58,197 bases of DNA from Clostridiales bacterium DTU033 (GTDB lineage: Bacteria; Bacillota; Clostridia; Oscillospirales; Acutalibacteraceae). The DNA lies in assembly GCA_001513365.1 (NCBI GenBank), contig LFTH01000055.1, positions 24,462 through 82,658 on the forward strand, written 5' to 3'. The number at the start of each line of letters is the position of its first letter. Position 1 is the stretch's first letter. The position numbers and the translations under genes are program-made. Under the pieces are notes generated by a model. The model saw only the letters and a program-made list of their open reading frames with translations. It was not told the origin of the DNA and did no database searches. Shown here in pieces: positions 8,378-16,509 of the stretch.

Positions 8378-8821
8378 ATGGCAGAGAACAACTTACAGGG
8401 CATTTTAGGGGTTTCGATGGATAAAATCCGCGAGATGGTTGACGTAAATACCATTGTTGGGGAGGCAATCCATACTCCGGACGGCGTTACCCTGATACCC
8501 GTTTCAAGGGTGTCGTACGGGTTTGCGGCCGGCGGCTCCAATATCCCGTCAAAATCCCAGTCCGAACTGTTCGGAGGGGGCAGCGGCGCGGGTATTAACA
8601 TCACGCCGGTTGCCTTTATCGTTATTCATGAAGGAAACGTGCAGGTAATCCCGATTGTGTCAAAACCCGATTCAGGCGACAAGATTGTCAATCTGGTGCC
8701 CGAACTGTTTGACAAGATAACCGCGCTTTTCCGCAAGAAAAAGGATACCACCGAAAAGGTTGAATTCACCGGCGGGGACGACCCGTCAATAACGGTTACC
8801 GAAACCACCACAAAATCATAG
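8378..8821 (+). CDS. ytfJ: GerW/YtfJ sporulation protein
   Basis: A 147-aa protein of the YtfJ family (GerW in Bacillus subtilis, needed for a normal germination response to some germinants). Diagnostic features are the N-terminal MDKIREMVDVNTIVGEAI, the glycine-rich FGGGSGAGINITPVAFIV core and GNVQVIPI. The C-terminus carries a basic KKK stretch and then a Thr-rich tail. The ribosome site AAGAGGTTGAG is strong. It is one of three sporulation markers in the window. A hairpin lies 20 nt downstream and overlaps the start region of dacF. Confidence 0.92.
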   Translation: MAENNLQGILGVSMDKIREMVDVNTIVGEAIHTPDGVTLIPVSRVSYGFAAGGSNIPSKSQSELFGGGSGAGINITPVAFIVIHEGNVQVIPIVSKPDSGDKIVNLVPELFDKITALFRKKKDTTEKVEFTGGDDPSITVTETTTKS

Positions 8822-8841
8822 CGTTAGCATTTCAACACAAA

Positions 8842-8875
8842 CACCTGCATAGTTTTTAAAAGGCAGGTGGTTTTG
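8842..8875 (+). terminator. Hairpin with T-rich tail overlapping the dacF start region
   Basis: CACCTGC (8842-8848) pairs with GCAGGTG (8863-8869) over a 14-nt loop, followed by GTTTTGTTGTT. It looks like a terminator for ytfJ, yet its 3' arm contains both the AGGCAGG ribosome site and the first possible start of dacF. Confidence 0.5.
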
Positions 8876-10021
8876 TTGTTGAGAAAGAGTTTAATCCTTT
8901 TTATCTGTATCGCCGCAGTTATTTGCTCGCCGGGGCTGTGGAACGCCGCAGCGGGGATTGGCGCGCTGTCGTCTGCTTCCGCCGTCCTGTACGAGCCGGA
9001 CTCAAAGCGGGTGCTCCACGGGAAGGGCGCCGACTCTCCCCGCCCGATGGCGAGCACCACAAAGATTATGACCGCCCTTCTTGCAATCGAGCTGTCCCCG
9101 CTTGACAGGGTTATCACCGTTCCCGAACAGGCGGTGAGGGTAGAGGGCTCATCGCTCGGACTCAGCGGCGGCGACAGGATAACCATGCTGGATTTGGTTA
9201 CCGGCATGCTGCTTGAATCCGGCAACGATGCGGCCAATGCCGTCGCATTTGCGGTCGCGGGGAGCATTGAGGCTTTCGTGCGGCTTATGAACCGGCGGGC
9301 AAAGGAAATCGGGATGAAAAACACCTTTTTTGCAACCCCGTCCGGGCTGGATGAAGACGGGCACCGCTCCACCGCTTATGACATGGCGCTACTTGCGGCG
9401 GAGGCGATAAAAAACCCGGTCATCGCAAAGATTTGCGCCAGCAAATCCGCGCTGATTGTGTTCGGCGACCCTCCCAGAAAGGTGAGGGTAACCAACCACA
9501 ACAGGCTGCTTCATCTTTACCCGCACGCTGTCGGGATGAAGACGGGGTTTACAAAAAAATCCGGGCGCTGTCTTGTTTCGGCGGCCGAAAAAGACGGGGT
9601 AAGGCTGATTGCGGTTACCCTGAAGGCAGGCGACGACTGGAACGACCATATTAAGATGTACGAGTACGGGTTCTCGCTTGTCGAGTTGGTTGCCTTTCCG
9701 GCACAGGATTTGCCGGATTTGGACGTCGCGGGCGGGCGCGTCAATAAAGTTGCTCTCAAAATGGACGCCCCGCCATCCAAAGTGCTGCTCAAAGAGGAAA
9801 AAAGCAAGCTGCGCGCCGAGTTAAGCCTGCCCAAGTTTTTGATTGCGCCGGTGAAATCCGGCGAGACCGTCGGCAGCGTCAGATATTTCGCGGGGGACAG
9901 GGAAATCTGCAAGGCGGATATAAAGGCCGCCGCCGAAGTTACGGCAAGGCCGGTCGCGGGCTTTTTTGAGCGGGTTTTGCGGCGATTTGCAGAGTTTTTT
10001 CGCGCACTGGCAAGATTATGA
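8867..10021 (+). CDS. dacF: D-alanyl-D-alanine carboxypeptidase (PBP5/DacF type)
   Basis: A secreted low-molecular-mass penicillin-binding protein of the S11 family, which trims the terminal D-Ala from peptidoglycan stem peptides. It has an N-terminal signal/anchor helix (LILFICIAAVICS), then the catalytic SxxK tetrad in ASTTKIMTALLAIE, the SxN motif in ESGNDAANA and the KTG motif in GMKTGFTKKSGR. A beta-rich PBP5 C-terminal domain and a final amphipathic segment (FFERVLRRFAEFFRALARL) follow, suited to membrane attachment. The start is ambiguous: GTG 8867 opens the frame, but TTG 8873, 8876 or 8879 fit the AGGCAGG site better. The neighbouring ytfJ makes a sporulation-linked DacF/DacB role plausible; a vegetative role is not excluded. 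Confidence 0.9.
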   Translation: MVLLLRKSLILFICIAAVICSPGLWNAAAGIGALSSASAVLYEPDSKRVLHGKGADSPRPMASTTKIMTALLAIELSPLDRVITVPEQAVRVEGSSLGLSGGDRITMLDLVTGMLLESGNDAANAVAFAVAGSIEAFVRLMNRRAKEIGMKNTFFATPSGLDEDGHRSTAYDMALLAAEAIKNPVIAKICASKSALIVFGDPPRKVRVTNHNRLLHLYPHAVGMKTGFTKKSGRCLVSAAEKDGVRLIAVTLKAGDDWNDHIKMYEYGFSLVELVAFPAQDLPDLDVAGGRVNKVALKMDAPPSKVLLKEEKSKLRAELSLPKFLIAPVKSGETVGSVRYFAGDREICKADIKAAAEVTARPVAGFFERVLRRFAEFFRALARL

Positions 10022-10066
10022 CGGCGCGGTGTATCGGATTTTTCGACAAAGGAATGACGGGCTTTA

Positions 10067-10876
10067 ATGGCATATATAAGGCTTCAGAAACTGCTTTCCG
10101 AATGCGGTGTGGCTTCAAGGCGGAAAGCGGAGGAGATGATAATAGAGGGGAGAGTAAAGCTCAACGGGCGCACTGCCGGATTAGGCGACAAGGCGGACCC
10201 GAAAAGAGATATTGTAACGGTTGACGGGGAAAGAGTCCGGCCGCCGGAACGCTTTGTCTATATAATGCTCAACAAACCGCGCGGCTACGTAACCACCATG
10301 AAAGACGAGAAGGGCCGCAAATGCGTGGCGGATTTGGTATCGGACGCCGGAGCGCGGCTGTTTCCGGTCGGCAGGCTTGACCGCGATTCCGAGGGTCTTC
10401 TGATTTTGACCAACGACGGGGAGTTCGCGAATTCGGTCATCCACCCGTCAAAGCACGTTCCTAAAACCTACCGGGCAACCTTAAAGCCCCAGCCTACCGA
10501 CGAACAGCTTGAGCTGTTTCGGCAGGGAATGTACCTTGAAGGGGAAGACACCAAAACCGCGCCTGCGGAAATCCGCATAGTATCCGGTGAAAACACCGAC
10601 GGCACCCGCTCGGAGCGGGTGGTCGCCGAAGTGGTTTTGCACGAAGGCAGGAACAGGCAGATTAGAAGGATGTTTGAAAGCATGGATATAGAGGTGGCGC
10701 GGCTTCGCCGTATCGCAATCGGACAGGTCAGGCTCGGCGGACTCAAGCCCGGAAAATGGCGGGAGCTTGAGCCGGCCGAGGTGCGGTCGCTGCTCAAAGC
10801 CGCACAGCCGACGCGGCCAGGCACCGCCGGAATGCAGGGGGGACAGAGAGATGGCAGCCGTCCCTTCGGCCGTTAA
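10067..10876 (+). CDS. rluB: 23S rRNA pseudouridine synthase RluB-type
   Basis: A 269-aa RsuA/RluB/RluE/RluF-family pseudouridine synthase. It has an N-terminal S4 RNA-binding domain (RLQKLLSECGVASRRKAEEMI) and a catalytic domain with the active-site Asp in GRLDRDSEGLLILTNDGE. The RNRQIRRMFES motif near residue 195 is typical of the family. In Bacillus RluB modifies the peptidyl-transferase region of 23S rRNA, and rluB commonly lies downstream of scpAB and dacB-like genes as here. The last 25 residues are Gly/Pro-rich and beyond the conserved fold. No terminator-like hairpin is visible after it. Confidence 0.92.
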   Translation: MAYIRLQKLLSECGVASRRKAEEMIIEGRVKLNGRTAGLGDKADPKRDIVTVDGERVRPPERFVYIMLNKPRGYVTTMKDEKGRKCVADLVSDAGARLFPVGRLDRDSEGLLILTNDGEFANSVIHPSKHVPKTYRATLKPQPTDEQLELFRQGMYLEGEDTKTAPAEIRIVSGENTDGTRSERVVAEVVLHEGRNRQIRRMFESMDIEVARLRRIAIGQVRLGGLKPGKWRELEPAEVRSLLKAAQPTRPGTAGMQGGQRDGSRPFGR

Positions 10877-10918
10877 AAAGAGTATAAACCCCATAAAAAA
10901 GAATGAAATTGATTGCGT

Positions 10919-10984
10919 GGTAAATATTACCTCCTCGATTTCCGCCGTTCTGGAGAATAGGCCGGAAATTGAGTAATATTTACC
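10919..10984. promoter_or_regulatory. Inverted pair of GGTAAATATTAC motifs, candidate operator
   Basis: GGTAAATATTACC at 10919-10931 (itself nearly palindromic, GGTAA-N3-TTACC) and its inverse GTAATATTTACC at 10973-10984 form perfect 12-bp arms. The inner flanks (ATTTCCG and CGGAAAT) are also complementary, so the RNA could fold. A third partial copy, GGTAAATAT at 11013-11021, lies inside the promoter spacer downstream. No regulator is encoded next to it. Confidence 0.55.
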
Positions 10985-11002
10985 TTTTGTTTTTTAACAT
11001 TA

Positions 11003-11031
11003 TTGTTATTTAGGTAAATATAAGTTATAAT
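11003..11031 (+). promoter_or_regulatory. Predicted promoter of the biotin-dependent carboxyltransferase operon
   Basis: TTGTTA, 17-bp spacer, perfect TATAAT. The spacer contains a GGTAAATAT half-site that matches the upstream inverted repeat, so a protein bound there would compete with RNA polymerase. Confidence 0.65.
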
Positions 11032-11131
11032 AAATCTAATTTGCGCTTAGTAAAAGAAAGCTGTTAAACCAACCGCAGCTTGCTGTTTTGTAAAAGGTTT
11101 TGTGTCAAGCCATCGAATGGAGGAAACAGGA

Positions 11132-12442
11132 ATGAAACAGCAGAACCAGCAGAATTTGTCTGACGCCGCTTTTGCACAGGAAGGCTCTCAAGCTCGCGCT
11201 CGCCTTATGAGCCTGTTTGACGAGTCAACCTTTGTGGAAATAGACAGACTGGTCTGTTATCAGGATACCCCGGCCGGGGTCGTCGCCGGATACGGCACGG
11301 TCGAAGGCTGCCCGGTCTATGCCTTCGCGCAGGACCGCAGTGTCCGGCTTGGGGCGGTCGGCAAGGCCGAGGCGGATAAAATCCGCAAAATATATGAGCT
11401 TGCCGCCCAAAACGGCGCGCCCGTCGTCGGGATATTCGACAGCGACGGCGCGAAACTGGAGCAGGGAATTGACGCTTTGGATTCAATAGCCGAAATCCTC
11501 CTTGCCTCCAACAACATATCCGGAGTGGTGCCGCAGATAGCGGTTGTCGCCGGCGCCTGTGTAGGCTCGGCCTCTGTGGTCGCCGCGAACGCGGATATTG
11601 TCGTCGCCGTCAAAGGCACGGATTATTACCTGAATCCGGGCGACGGCAACGAGGCCGCGGATATTTTAGCCGAGAGTGCGGACGCCGCGGTAAAAAAAGC
11701 CCGCGCGCTTATTGCCCTACTGCCGTCAAACAACCTATCCCCGCCGCTGTCGTATGACTCCGAGGACGGCGCAATGCGGGAATGCAGCGGGGTTATCAAC
11801 GTAATCGAGGCGGTCGCTGACGCCGGCAGTCTGATTGTCCTCGGAGAAGGCGTCAATAAAACCGCTCTGGCGCGGGTAGACGGGGTTGTCTGCGGGCTTG
11901 TCGCGCTGTCCGAGACAAGGCTGTCCCAGGCCGAGGCGTCGAGGATTGCCCGCTTCGTCCGGCTGTGCGACGGGTTTTCAATTCCGGTCGTTACCTTTGT
12001 GGATTTTGAAGGGTTCGACAGCGTCAAGGGCGCGGCTCAGCTTTCGCATGCTTACGCCGAAGCCACTACTGTCAAAATTACCGTCGTCGCCGGCAAGGCT
12101 TACGGCGCGGCGTATATTGCGGTTGCGGGCAAACCCGCCGGCGCCGATGTGGTGCTCGCGTGGCCGTCCGCGGTTATACTGCCGCTGCCGCCTGAAGCCG
12201 CAATCCATATCTTCTGGCAGGAAAGGCTGAAAGAACTTGACAATCCGGTGGAAGGCCGCAAAAAGCTGGCGGAAGAATACGTCAAAACCGAAGGGAACGC
12301 CGTATCCGCCGCTCAAAAAGGCTATGTAACCGACGTGATACCGCAGGATGAGACAAAATCAAAACTGTCTGCGGTGTTGGATATGATGTCCGGCAAGCGG
12401 GTCTCCCGCCTGCCCAAGAAACATTCGAACATTCTTCTTTAA
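11132..12442 (+). CDS. Carboxyl transferase domain protein (divergent MmdA / transcarboxylase 12S-like subunit)
   Basis: A 436-aa crotonase-fold carboxyltransferase of the acyl-CoA carboxylase beta/MmdA/12S family. Matches include GVVAGYGTVEGCPVYAFAQD and NGAPVVGIFDSDGAKLEQGIDAL in the N-lobe, and GFSIPVVTFVDFEGF and AGKAYGAAYIA in the C-lobe. It is clearly shorter than typical MmdA (about 510 aa): the N-terminal extension is reduced and the middle compressed. The glycine pair of the N-lobe oxyanion site (GPCAGGAVY in classical members) reads GACVGSASV here, so the acyl-CoA site is altered. A biotin carrier and a 5S-like subunit follow at 29- and 30-nt gaps. GGAGG lies 8 nt before ATG 11132. 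By analogy it should transfer carboxyl between an acyl-CoA and carrier biotin; the acyl-CoA is not predictable. Confidence 0.82.
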   Translation: MKQQNQQNLSDAAFAQEGSQARARLMSLFDESTFVEIDRLVCYQDTPAGVVAGYGTVEGCPVYAFAQDRSVRLGAVGKAEADKIRKIYELAAQNGAPVVGIFDSDGAKLEQGIDALDSIAEILLASNNISGVVPQIAVVAGACVGSASVVAANADIVVAVKGTDYYLNPGDGNEAADILAESADAAVKKARALIALLPSNNLSPPLSYDSEDGAMRECSGVINVIEAVADAGSLIVLGEGVNKTALARVDGVVCGLVALSETRLSQAEASRIARFVRLCDGFSIPVVTFVDFEGFDSVKGAAQLSHAYAEATTVKITVVAGKAYGAAYIAVAGKPAGADVVLAWPSAVILPLPPEAAIHIFWQERLKELDNPVEGRKKLAEEYVKTEGNAVSAAQKGYVTDVIPQDETKSKLSAVLDMMSGKRVSRLPKKHSNILL

Positions 12443-12471
12443 TTCTGATGTGGAAAGGACTGGACTGATTT

Positions 12472-12864
12472 ATGAAAAGGTTCAACATCACAGTAAACGG
12501 ACGCGCTTACGATGTTTTAGTTGAAGAAATAGACGGGTATTCGGCTCCCGCCGCTCCCGTTCCCGCTCCCATGCCCGCGCCTGCTCCCATGCCCGCGGCA
12601 GCGCCGCAGCCGGCGCCGGCCGCCGCTTTGGATGTTGAGACAGAGAACACCGAGCCCATAAACGCCCCCATGCCCGGTACCATTGTGGATGTAATGGTAA
12701 AAGCCGGGGACAAGGTTGAAAAAGGGCAGGTTCTCCTGCTGTTGGAGGCCATGAAGATGGAGAACGAAATCATGGCCCCGCGCGACGCCGTTATCGCAGG
12801 CGTTCATGTCAGCAAGGGAGCGAGCGTCAATTCCGGCGAGCTGATGATAACCCTTGTTAAGTGA
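12472..12864 (+). CDS. Biotin carboxyl carrier protein (1.3S / OadA C-terminal type)
   Basis: A 130-aa biotinyl carrier protein. The N-terminus (FNITVNGRAYDVLVEE) is the short beta domain of 1.3S/OadC-type carriers. A flexible Ala-Pro-Met linker follows (about residues 25-50, repeated PAPMPAPAPMP), then a biotinyl domain with the modification motif EAMKMEN, whose Lys carries biotin. Length is close to the 123-aa 1.3S subunit of Propionibacterium transcarboxylase. Its place between 12S-like and 5S-like genes indicates it shuttles the carboxyl group between them. No biotin carboxylase gene is adjacent, which argues against a complete acyl-CoA carboxylase. Confidence 0.93.
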   Translation: MKRFNITVNGRAYDVLVEEIDGYSAPAAPVPAPMPAPAPMPAAAPQPAPAAALDVETENTEPINAPMPGTIVDVMVKAGDKVEKGQVLLLLEAMKMENEIMAPRDAVIAGVHVSKGASVNSGELMITLVK

Positions 12865-12894
12865 GTTTATCCCGTTAGAAAGGAATGAAAAGAT

Positions 12895-14295
12895 TTGGCC
12901 AGAGTAGGCATTACCGAAACCGTACTGCGCGACGCCCATCAATCCCTTGTCGCCACCCGCATGACAACGGAAGAGATGCTGCCGGTACTCGAATTGCTTG
13001 ACGACGTAGGGTATCATTCAGTCGAGTGCTGGGGCGGAGCGACGTTCGACGCCTGCCTTCGCTTTTTGGACGAGGACCCGTGGGAGCGCTTGCGCACCAT
13101 ACGCAAAAAAATGCCTAATACAAAGCTGCAGATGTTGTTTCGCGGCCAGAATATGCTGGGCTACCGCCACTATGCCGACGATGTCGTGGGATATTTTGTC
13201 GAGAAATCGGTCGCGAACGGCATTGACATTATCCGAATATTTGACGCGCTTAACGATATCCGCAATCTGGAAGCGTCAATAAAAGCCGCGAAAAAAGAGC
13301 CGGGCGCGCATATTCAGGCTGCGATTTCATATACCACCAGCCCGGTCCACGATATAGAGTATTTCGTAAAATATGCCAGGGAGCTTGAAAACCTCGGCGC
13401 CGATTCAATCTGTATCAAGGATATGGCGGGCCTGCTGGTGCCTTACAGGACATACGAGCTTGTCAAGGCGTTGAAAGATAATATCAAGGTCCCCATTCAG
13501 CTTCATTCCCACTTTACCGCCGGCATTGCGGACATGGTTATGCTCAAAGGCATTGAAGCCGGGGTGGACATAATCGACACCGCGCTGTCCCCGCTCGGCA
13601 TGGGCACTTCCCACCCGCCGACCGAGTCGATGGTGGCGGCTCTGGCGGACTCGCAGTACGACACAGGACTTGATTTGCTGAAGATTGACAGGGTGAGCCG
13701 CTACTTCTATTCCCTGCGCCAGAAATATATCGACAGCGGGCTGCTCAACCCCAAAATGCTTGAAGTTGACACTAAGGCGCTGATTTATCAGGTGCCCGGC
13801 GGCATGCTTTCAAATCTTGTCAGCCAGCTAAAGCAGGCGGGCAGGGAAGACATGCTCTCCGAGGTTTTGGAGGAAGTCCCCCGCGTGCGGAAAGACGCCG
13901 GCTACCCGCCTCTGGTAACGCCGACATCCCAGATAGTCGGAACTCAGGCGGTGCTGAACGTAATCAACGGCGAGCGCTACAAGATGGTTACCAAGGAATT
14001 CAAAGGCCTTATCAGGGGCGAATACGGCAGGACGCCCGCCGAAATAGAGCCTGAATTTGTAAAAAAAATCATCGGCGACGAGGAGCCGATTACCTGCCGG
14101 CCAGCCGATTTGCTTGAGCCTGAGCTCGACAGGCTGCGCAGCGAAATCAGCGAATGGTATGAGCAGGAAGAGGATATACTGACTTATGCCCAGTTCGGTC
14201 AGGTCGCGGTTAAGTTTTTTGAAAAGCGCAGGAACAAAAAATACGGTATCGACGGCAAACACCTTAATTTGGAAGAAAAAGTTCATCCTGTCTGA
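12895..14295 (+). CDS. Oxaloacetate decarboxylase alpha / transcarboxylase 5S-like carboxyltransferase
   Basis: A 466-aa HMGL-like TIM-barrel carboxyltransferase of the OadA/PycB/5S family, which moves carboxyl between biotin and pyruvate/oxaloacetate. Visible motifs are the N-terminal ITETVLRDAHQSLVATR (metal-binding Asp), ESVECWGGATFD, the lysine of CIKDMAGLL and the histidine pair in LHSHFTAG. The C-terminal domain (residues about 290-460) is the conserved PycB cap. It lacks the fused biotinyl domain of classical OadA because the carrier is encoded just upstream. TTG 12895 fits an AGAAAGGAATG site and the usual N-terminus. Neither a membrane beta subunit (OadB/MmdB) nor OadG is nearby, so a soluble transcarboxylase fits better than a sodium-pumping decarboxylase. 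Confidence 0.9.
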   Translation: MARVGITETVLRDAHQSLVATRMTTEEMLPVLELLDDVGYHSVECWGGATFDACLRFLDEDPWERLRTIRKKMPNTKLQMLFRGQNMLGYRHYADDVVGYFVEKSVANGIDIIRIFDALNDIRNLEASIKAAKKEPGAHIQAAISYTTSPVHDIEYFVKYARELENLGADSICIKDMAGLLVPYRTYELVKALKDNIKVPIQLHSHFTAGIADMVMLKGIEAGVDIIDTALSPLGMGTSHPPTESMVAALADSQYDTGLDLLKIDRVSRYFYSLRQKYIDSGLLNPKMLEVDTKALIYQVPGGMLSNLVSQLKQAGREDMLSEVLEEVPRVRKDAGYPPLVTPTSQIVGTQAVLNVINGERYKMVTKEFKGLIRGEYGRTPAEIEPEFVKKIIGDEEPITCRPADLLEPELDRLRSEISEWYEQEEDILTYAQFGQVAVKFFEKRRNKKYGIDGKHLNLEEKVHPV

Positions 14296-14326
14296 TACTT
14301 TCTATTTAATTATGTTTACAGAATTT

Positions 14327-14350
14327 GGCTGGTTTTTTAACCAGCCTTTT
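14327..14350 (+). terminator. Rho-independent terminator of the carboxyltransferase operon
   Basis: Perfect 8-bp stem GGCTGGTT/AACCAGCC with a TTTT loop, followed by TTTTC, 31 nt after the stop of the last operon gene. Confidence 0.85.
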
Positions 14351-14447
14351 CAAAACGCATTATCGCCGTAATTATATCTGCGTTCTGCCATGTTGACAGG
14401 ACGTCGGGGAAACTGGTAAAATAACCTAGGTTAAAGGGATGATCAGG

Positions 14448-15326
14448 TTGTTAAGAAGTATGACTGGTTACGGCCGTTTTCAGGAAACGGTCGACGGGAT
14501 GGACATCACTGTTGAAATAAGGGCGGTAAACCACCGGTATTACGAGTATTCTTCCCGAATCCCGCGCGCTTTCGGTTTTTTGGACGAACGGCTGAAACCA
14601 TACGTGCAGAAATTCATTTCGCGCGGCAAAGTCGATGTTTTTGTGTGGGTTGAGACGCTCGACGCGCCCGGCTGTGAGGTGTGCGTCAACCATTCCCTTG
14701 TCAAAAGCTATCTGAAAGCGGTTGACGAGCTGGCGGAAAGATACGGGCTAAAAAACGATTTGCCGGTCCATGAGCTCGCGCGGTTTCCGGACGTGCTGAC
14801 GGTGCAGAAGACGCCGGAGGACGAGGAAGCCGTCTGGCTTGCGGTTAAAACCGTCGCCGACAAAGCCCTTGCCCGGTTTGTGGAAATGCGGGAACAAGAG
14901 GGCAGAGCCCTTTGCGAGGATATATTAAACAGGGCGAACGCAATCCTTGAAGGGGTCGAAATCATTGAGAAAAGGTCTCCGGTAACCGTCAGGGAGCACA
15001 TGGAAAAGGTTAAGGCGCGAATGCGGGAACTGCTGTCGGACGCCGCTGTTGACGAGCAGAGGCTGCTCACCGAGGCCGCAATCTACGCGGATAAAATCTC
15101 GGTTGCCGAGGAGACGGTGAGAATCCGCAGCCATATAAAACAGCTTCGGTCAATCCTTGACAGCGCCGAGCCGGTCGGCCGGAAGTTGGATTTTCTGGTG
15201 CAGGAAATCAACCGCGAAGCCAACACAATCGGGGCAAAGTGCCAGGACATAGAGCTGGCGAGGATTGTAATTGATATAAAAGCCGGGATAGAGAAAATCA
15301 GGGAGCAAATTCAGAACATTGAATAA
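14448..15326 (+). CDS. yicC: YicC/YloC family endoribonuclease
   Basis: A 292-aa YicC-family protein (YloC in Bacillus), reported as an endoribonuclease family. The N-terminal SMTGYGRF, the EIRAVNHRYYEYSSRIPR stretch and the C-terminal DFLVQEINREANTIGAKCQD, followed by IVIDIKAGIEKIREQIQNIE, are diagnostic. I prefer TTG 14448 (giving MLRSMTGYG, with AAAGGG upstream at proper distance) to ATG 14439, which lies too close to the ribosome site. It opens the syntenic block yicC-remA-gmk-rpoZ-priA known from Bacillus. Confidence 0.92.
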   Translation: MLRSMTGYGRFQETVDGMDITVEIRAVNHRYYEYSSRIPRAFGFLDERLKPYVQKFISRGKVDVFVWVETLDAPGCEVCVNHSLVKSYLKAVDELAERYGLKNDLPVHELARFPDVLTVQKTPEDEEAVWLAVKTVADKALARFVEMREQEGRALCEDILNRANAILEGVEIIEKRSPVTVREHMEKVKARMRELLSDAAVDEQRLLTEAAIYADKISVAEETVRIRSHIKQLRSILDSAEPVGRKLDFLVQEINREANTIGAKCQDIELARIVIDIKAGIEKIREQIQNIE

Positions 15327-15419
15327 CAGACACAGCCGGTCTTTCAAAAAAGTTCAGTTGATTTTTTATGATAACCGCGCCTTTGCAGCACACTAATATG
15401 GAAAGGACCATGGTTTGAG

Positions 15420-15692
15420 ATGAAGCTTATCAACATCGGCTTTGGGAACATGGTTTCGGCAAACCGCCTTGTCGCGATTGTCAGTCCCGAATCCGCGCCC
15501 ATAAAGCGGATTATACAGGACGCAAAAGACAGGGGAGCGCTGATTGACGCCACTTACGGAAGACGTACCCGCGCGGTGCTGATTACCGACAGCGACCACA
15601 TCATCCTGTCCGCGGTACAGCCGGAAACGGTCGCCAACCGGATGAACGGGCAATACGAGGACGACGAAAGGGAAGAAAGCGATAATGAATAA
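15420..15692 (+). CDS. remA: Extracellular-matrix regulator RemA (DUF370)
   Basis: A 90-aa DUF370 protein. In Bacillus RemA is an oligomeric DNA-binding activator of biofilm matrix and osmoprotection genes. The family core [28 protein letters not shown] and [20 protein letters not shown] is present almost in full. The C-terminal tail is acidic ([11 protein letters not shown]). It overlaps the gmk start by 8 nt, which suggests translational coupling, and it keeps the ylzA-gmk-rpoZ order. In Clostridia its function is untested, and gene position rather than biofilm genes drives its conservation. Confidence 0.93.
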   Translation: MKLINIGFGNMVSANRLVAIVSPESAPIKRIIQDAKDRGALIDATYGRRTRAVLITDSDHIILSAVQPETVANRMNGQYEDDEREESDNE

Positions 15693-16296
15693 TCGCGGGA
15701 TGTTAATTATTCTGTCAGGCCCGTCCGGTTCGGGCAAGGGCACTATCGTCCGGCAGCTTTTGAAGCAGAGGGACGACACCGTTCTTTCTGTTTCGGTTAC
15801 AACACGTGCGCCGCGTACCGGGGAACGGGAGGGCGTGCATTATTATTTTAAAACAGAGCAGGAGTTTGAAAGACTGATTGAAAACGGCGAACTGCTTGAG
15901 TACGCCGAATACAACGGCGATTACTACGGCACCCCTGTGAAGCCTGTGGAAAAGTGTGTCAGGGAAGGCAAAAACGTGATTCTGGAAATCGAGGTGCAGG
16001 GCGCGGAAAAGGTGATGGATAAACGGGAGGACATCGTTTCAATCTTTATCACCGCCCCGTCGCTGACCGAGCTTGAGCGCAGGCTGCGCCGCAGGGGCAG
16101 CGAGACGGACGCATCGATTGAACAGCGGCTGAAAATCGCGCGCTGGGAGCTTACGAGGGCGTTCAGGTACGATTATGTGGTGCTGAATGATGAGGTCCCT
16201 TTGGCGGTCGAGCGCATACAGGCGATTATCAGCGCGGAATCCATGAGATTTGCCCGGATGGAGAACTTTATTCTGGAGGTCATCAATAATGCTTAA
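15685..16296 (+). CDS. gmk: Guanylate kinase
   Basis: A 203-aa cytosolic kinase, phosphorylating GMP to GDP with ATP; its inhibition by (p)ppGpp is known in Firmicutes. The P-loop [11 protein letters not shown] lies at residues 11-21, followed by [21 protein letters not shown] (GMP-binding), the [11 protein letters not shown] motif and a lid ending [15 protein letters not shown]. Full family length. Start overlaps remA and its end overlaps rpoZ by 8 nt, so the three are translated as a unit. Confidence 0.97.
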   Translation: MNNRGMLIILSGPSGSGKGTIVRQLLKQRDDTVLSVSVTTRAPRTGEREGVHYYFKTEQEFERLIENGELLEYAEYNGDYYGTPVKPVEKCVREGKNVILEIEVQGAEKVMDKREDIVSIFITAPSLTELERRLRRRGSETDASIEQRLKIARWELTRAFRYDYVVLNDEVPLAVERIQAIISAESMRFARMENFILEVINNA

Positions 16297-16477
16297 AGTT
16301 ATTAATCTTGAAAAATATGATATAAACAGATACGCGCTTGTGCTTGCGGTCGCAAAGCGCGCAAGGCAGATTGCGAACGAGGCCGAGCAAAAAAGCATTA
16401 TTCTGACCGAAAAGCCGGTCAGCCTTTCGATACTTGATTTTGAAAGCGGGGCATACAAAATCCACATCGGCAAATAG
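16289..16477 (+). CDS. rpoZ: RNA polymerase omega subunit
   Basis: A 62-aa omega subunit, which aids RNA polymerase assembly. The true start is ATG 16289 ([28 protein letters not shown]) behind a CTGGAGGTC site, not the ORF-track start at 16250. The YALVLAVAKRARQI helix and the following KPVSLSILDFESGAYKI match the conserved core. It begins inside the end of gmk, as in Bacillus. In Bacillus coaBC follows; here priA comes next. Confidence 0.93.
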   Translation: MLKVINLEKYDINRYALVLAVAKRARQIANEAEQKSIILTEKPVSLSILDFESGAYKIHIGK

Positions 16478-16509
16478 CCATATGGTCGTAAAGCAAAGGG
16501 GAGAAATAA

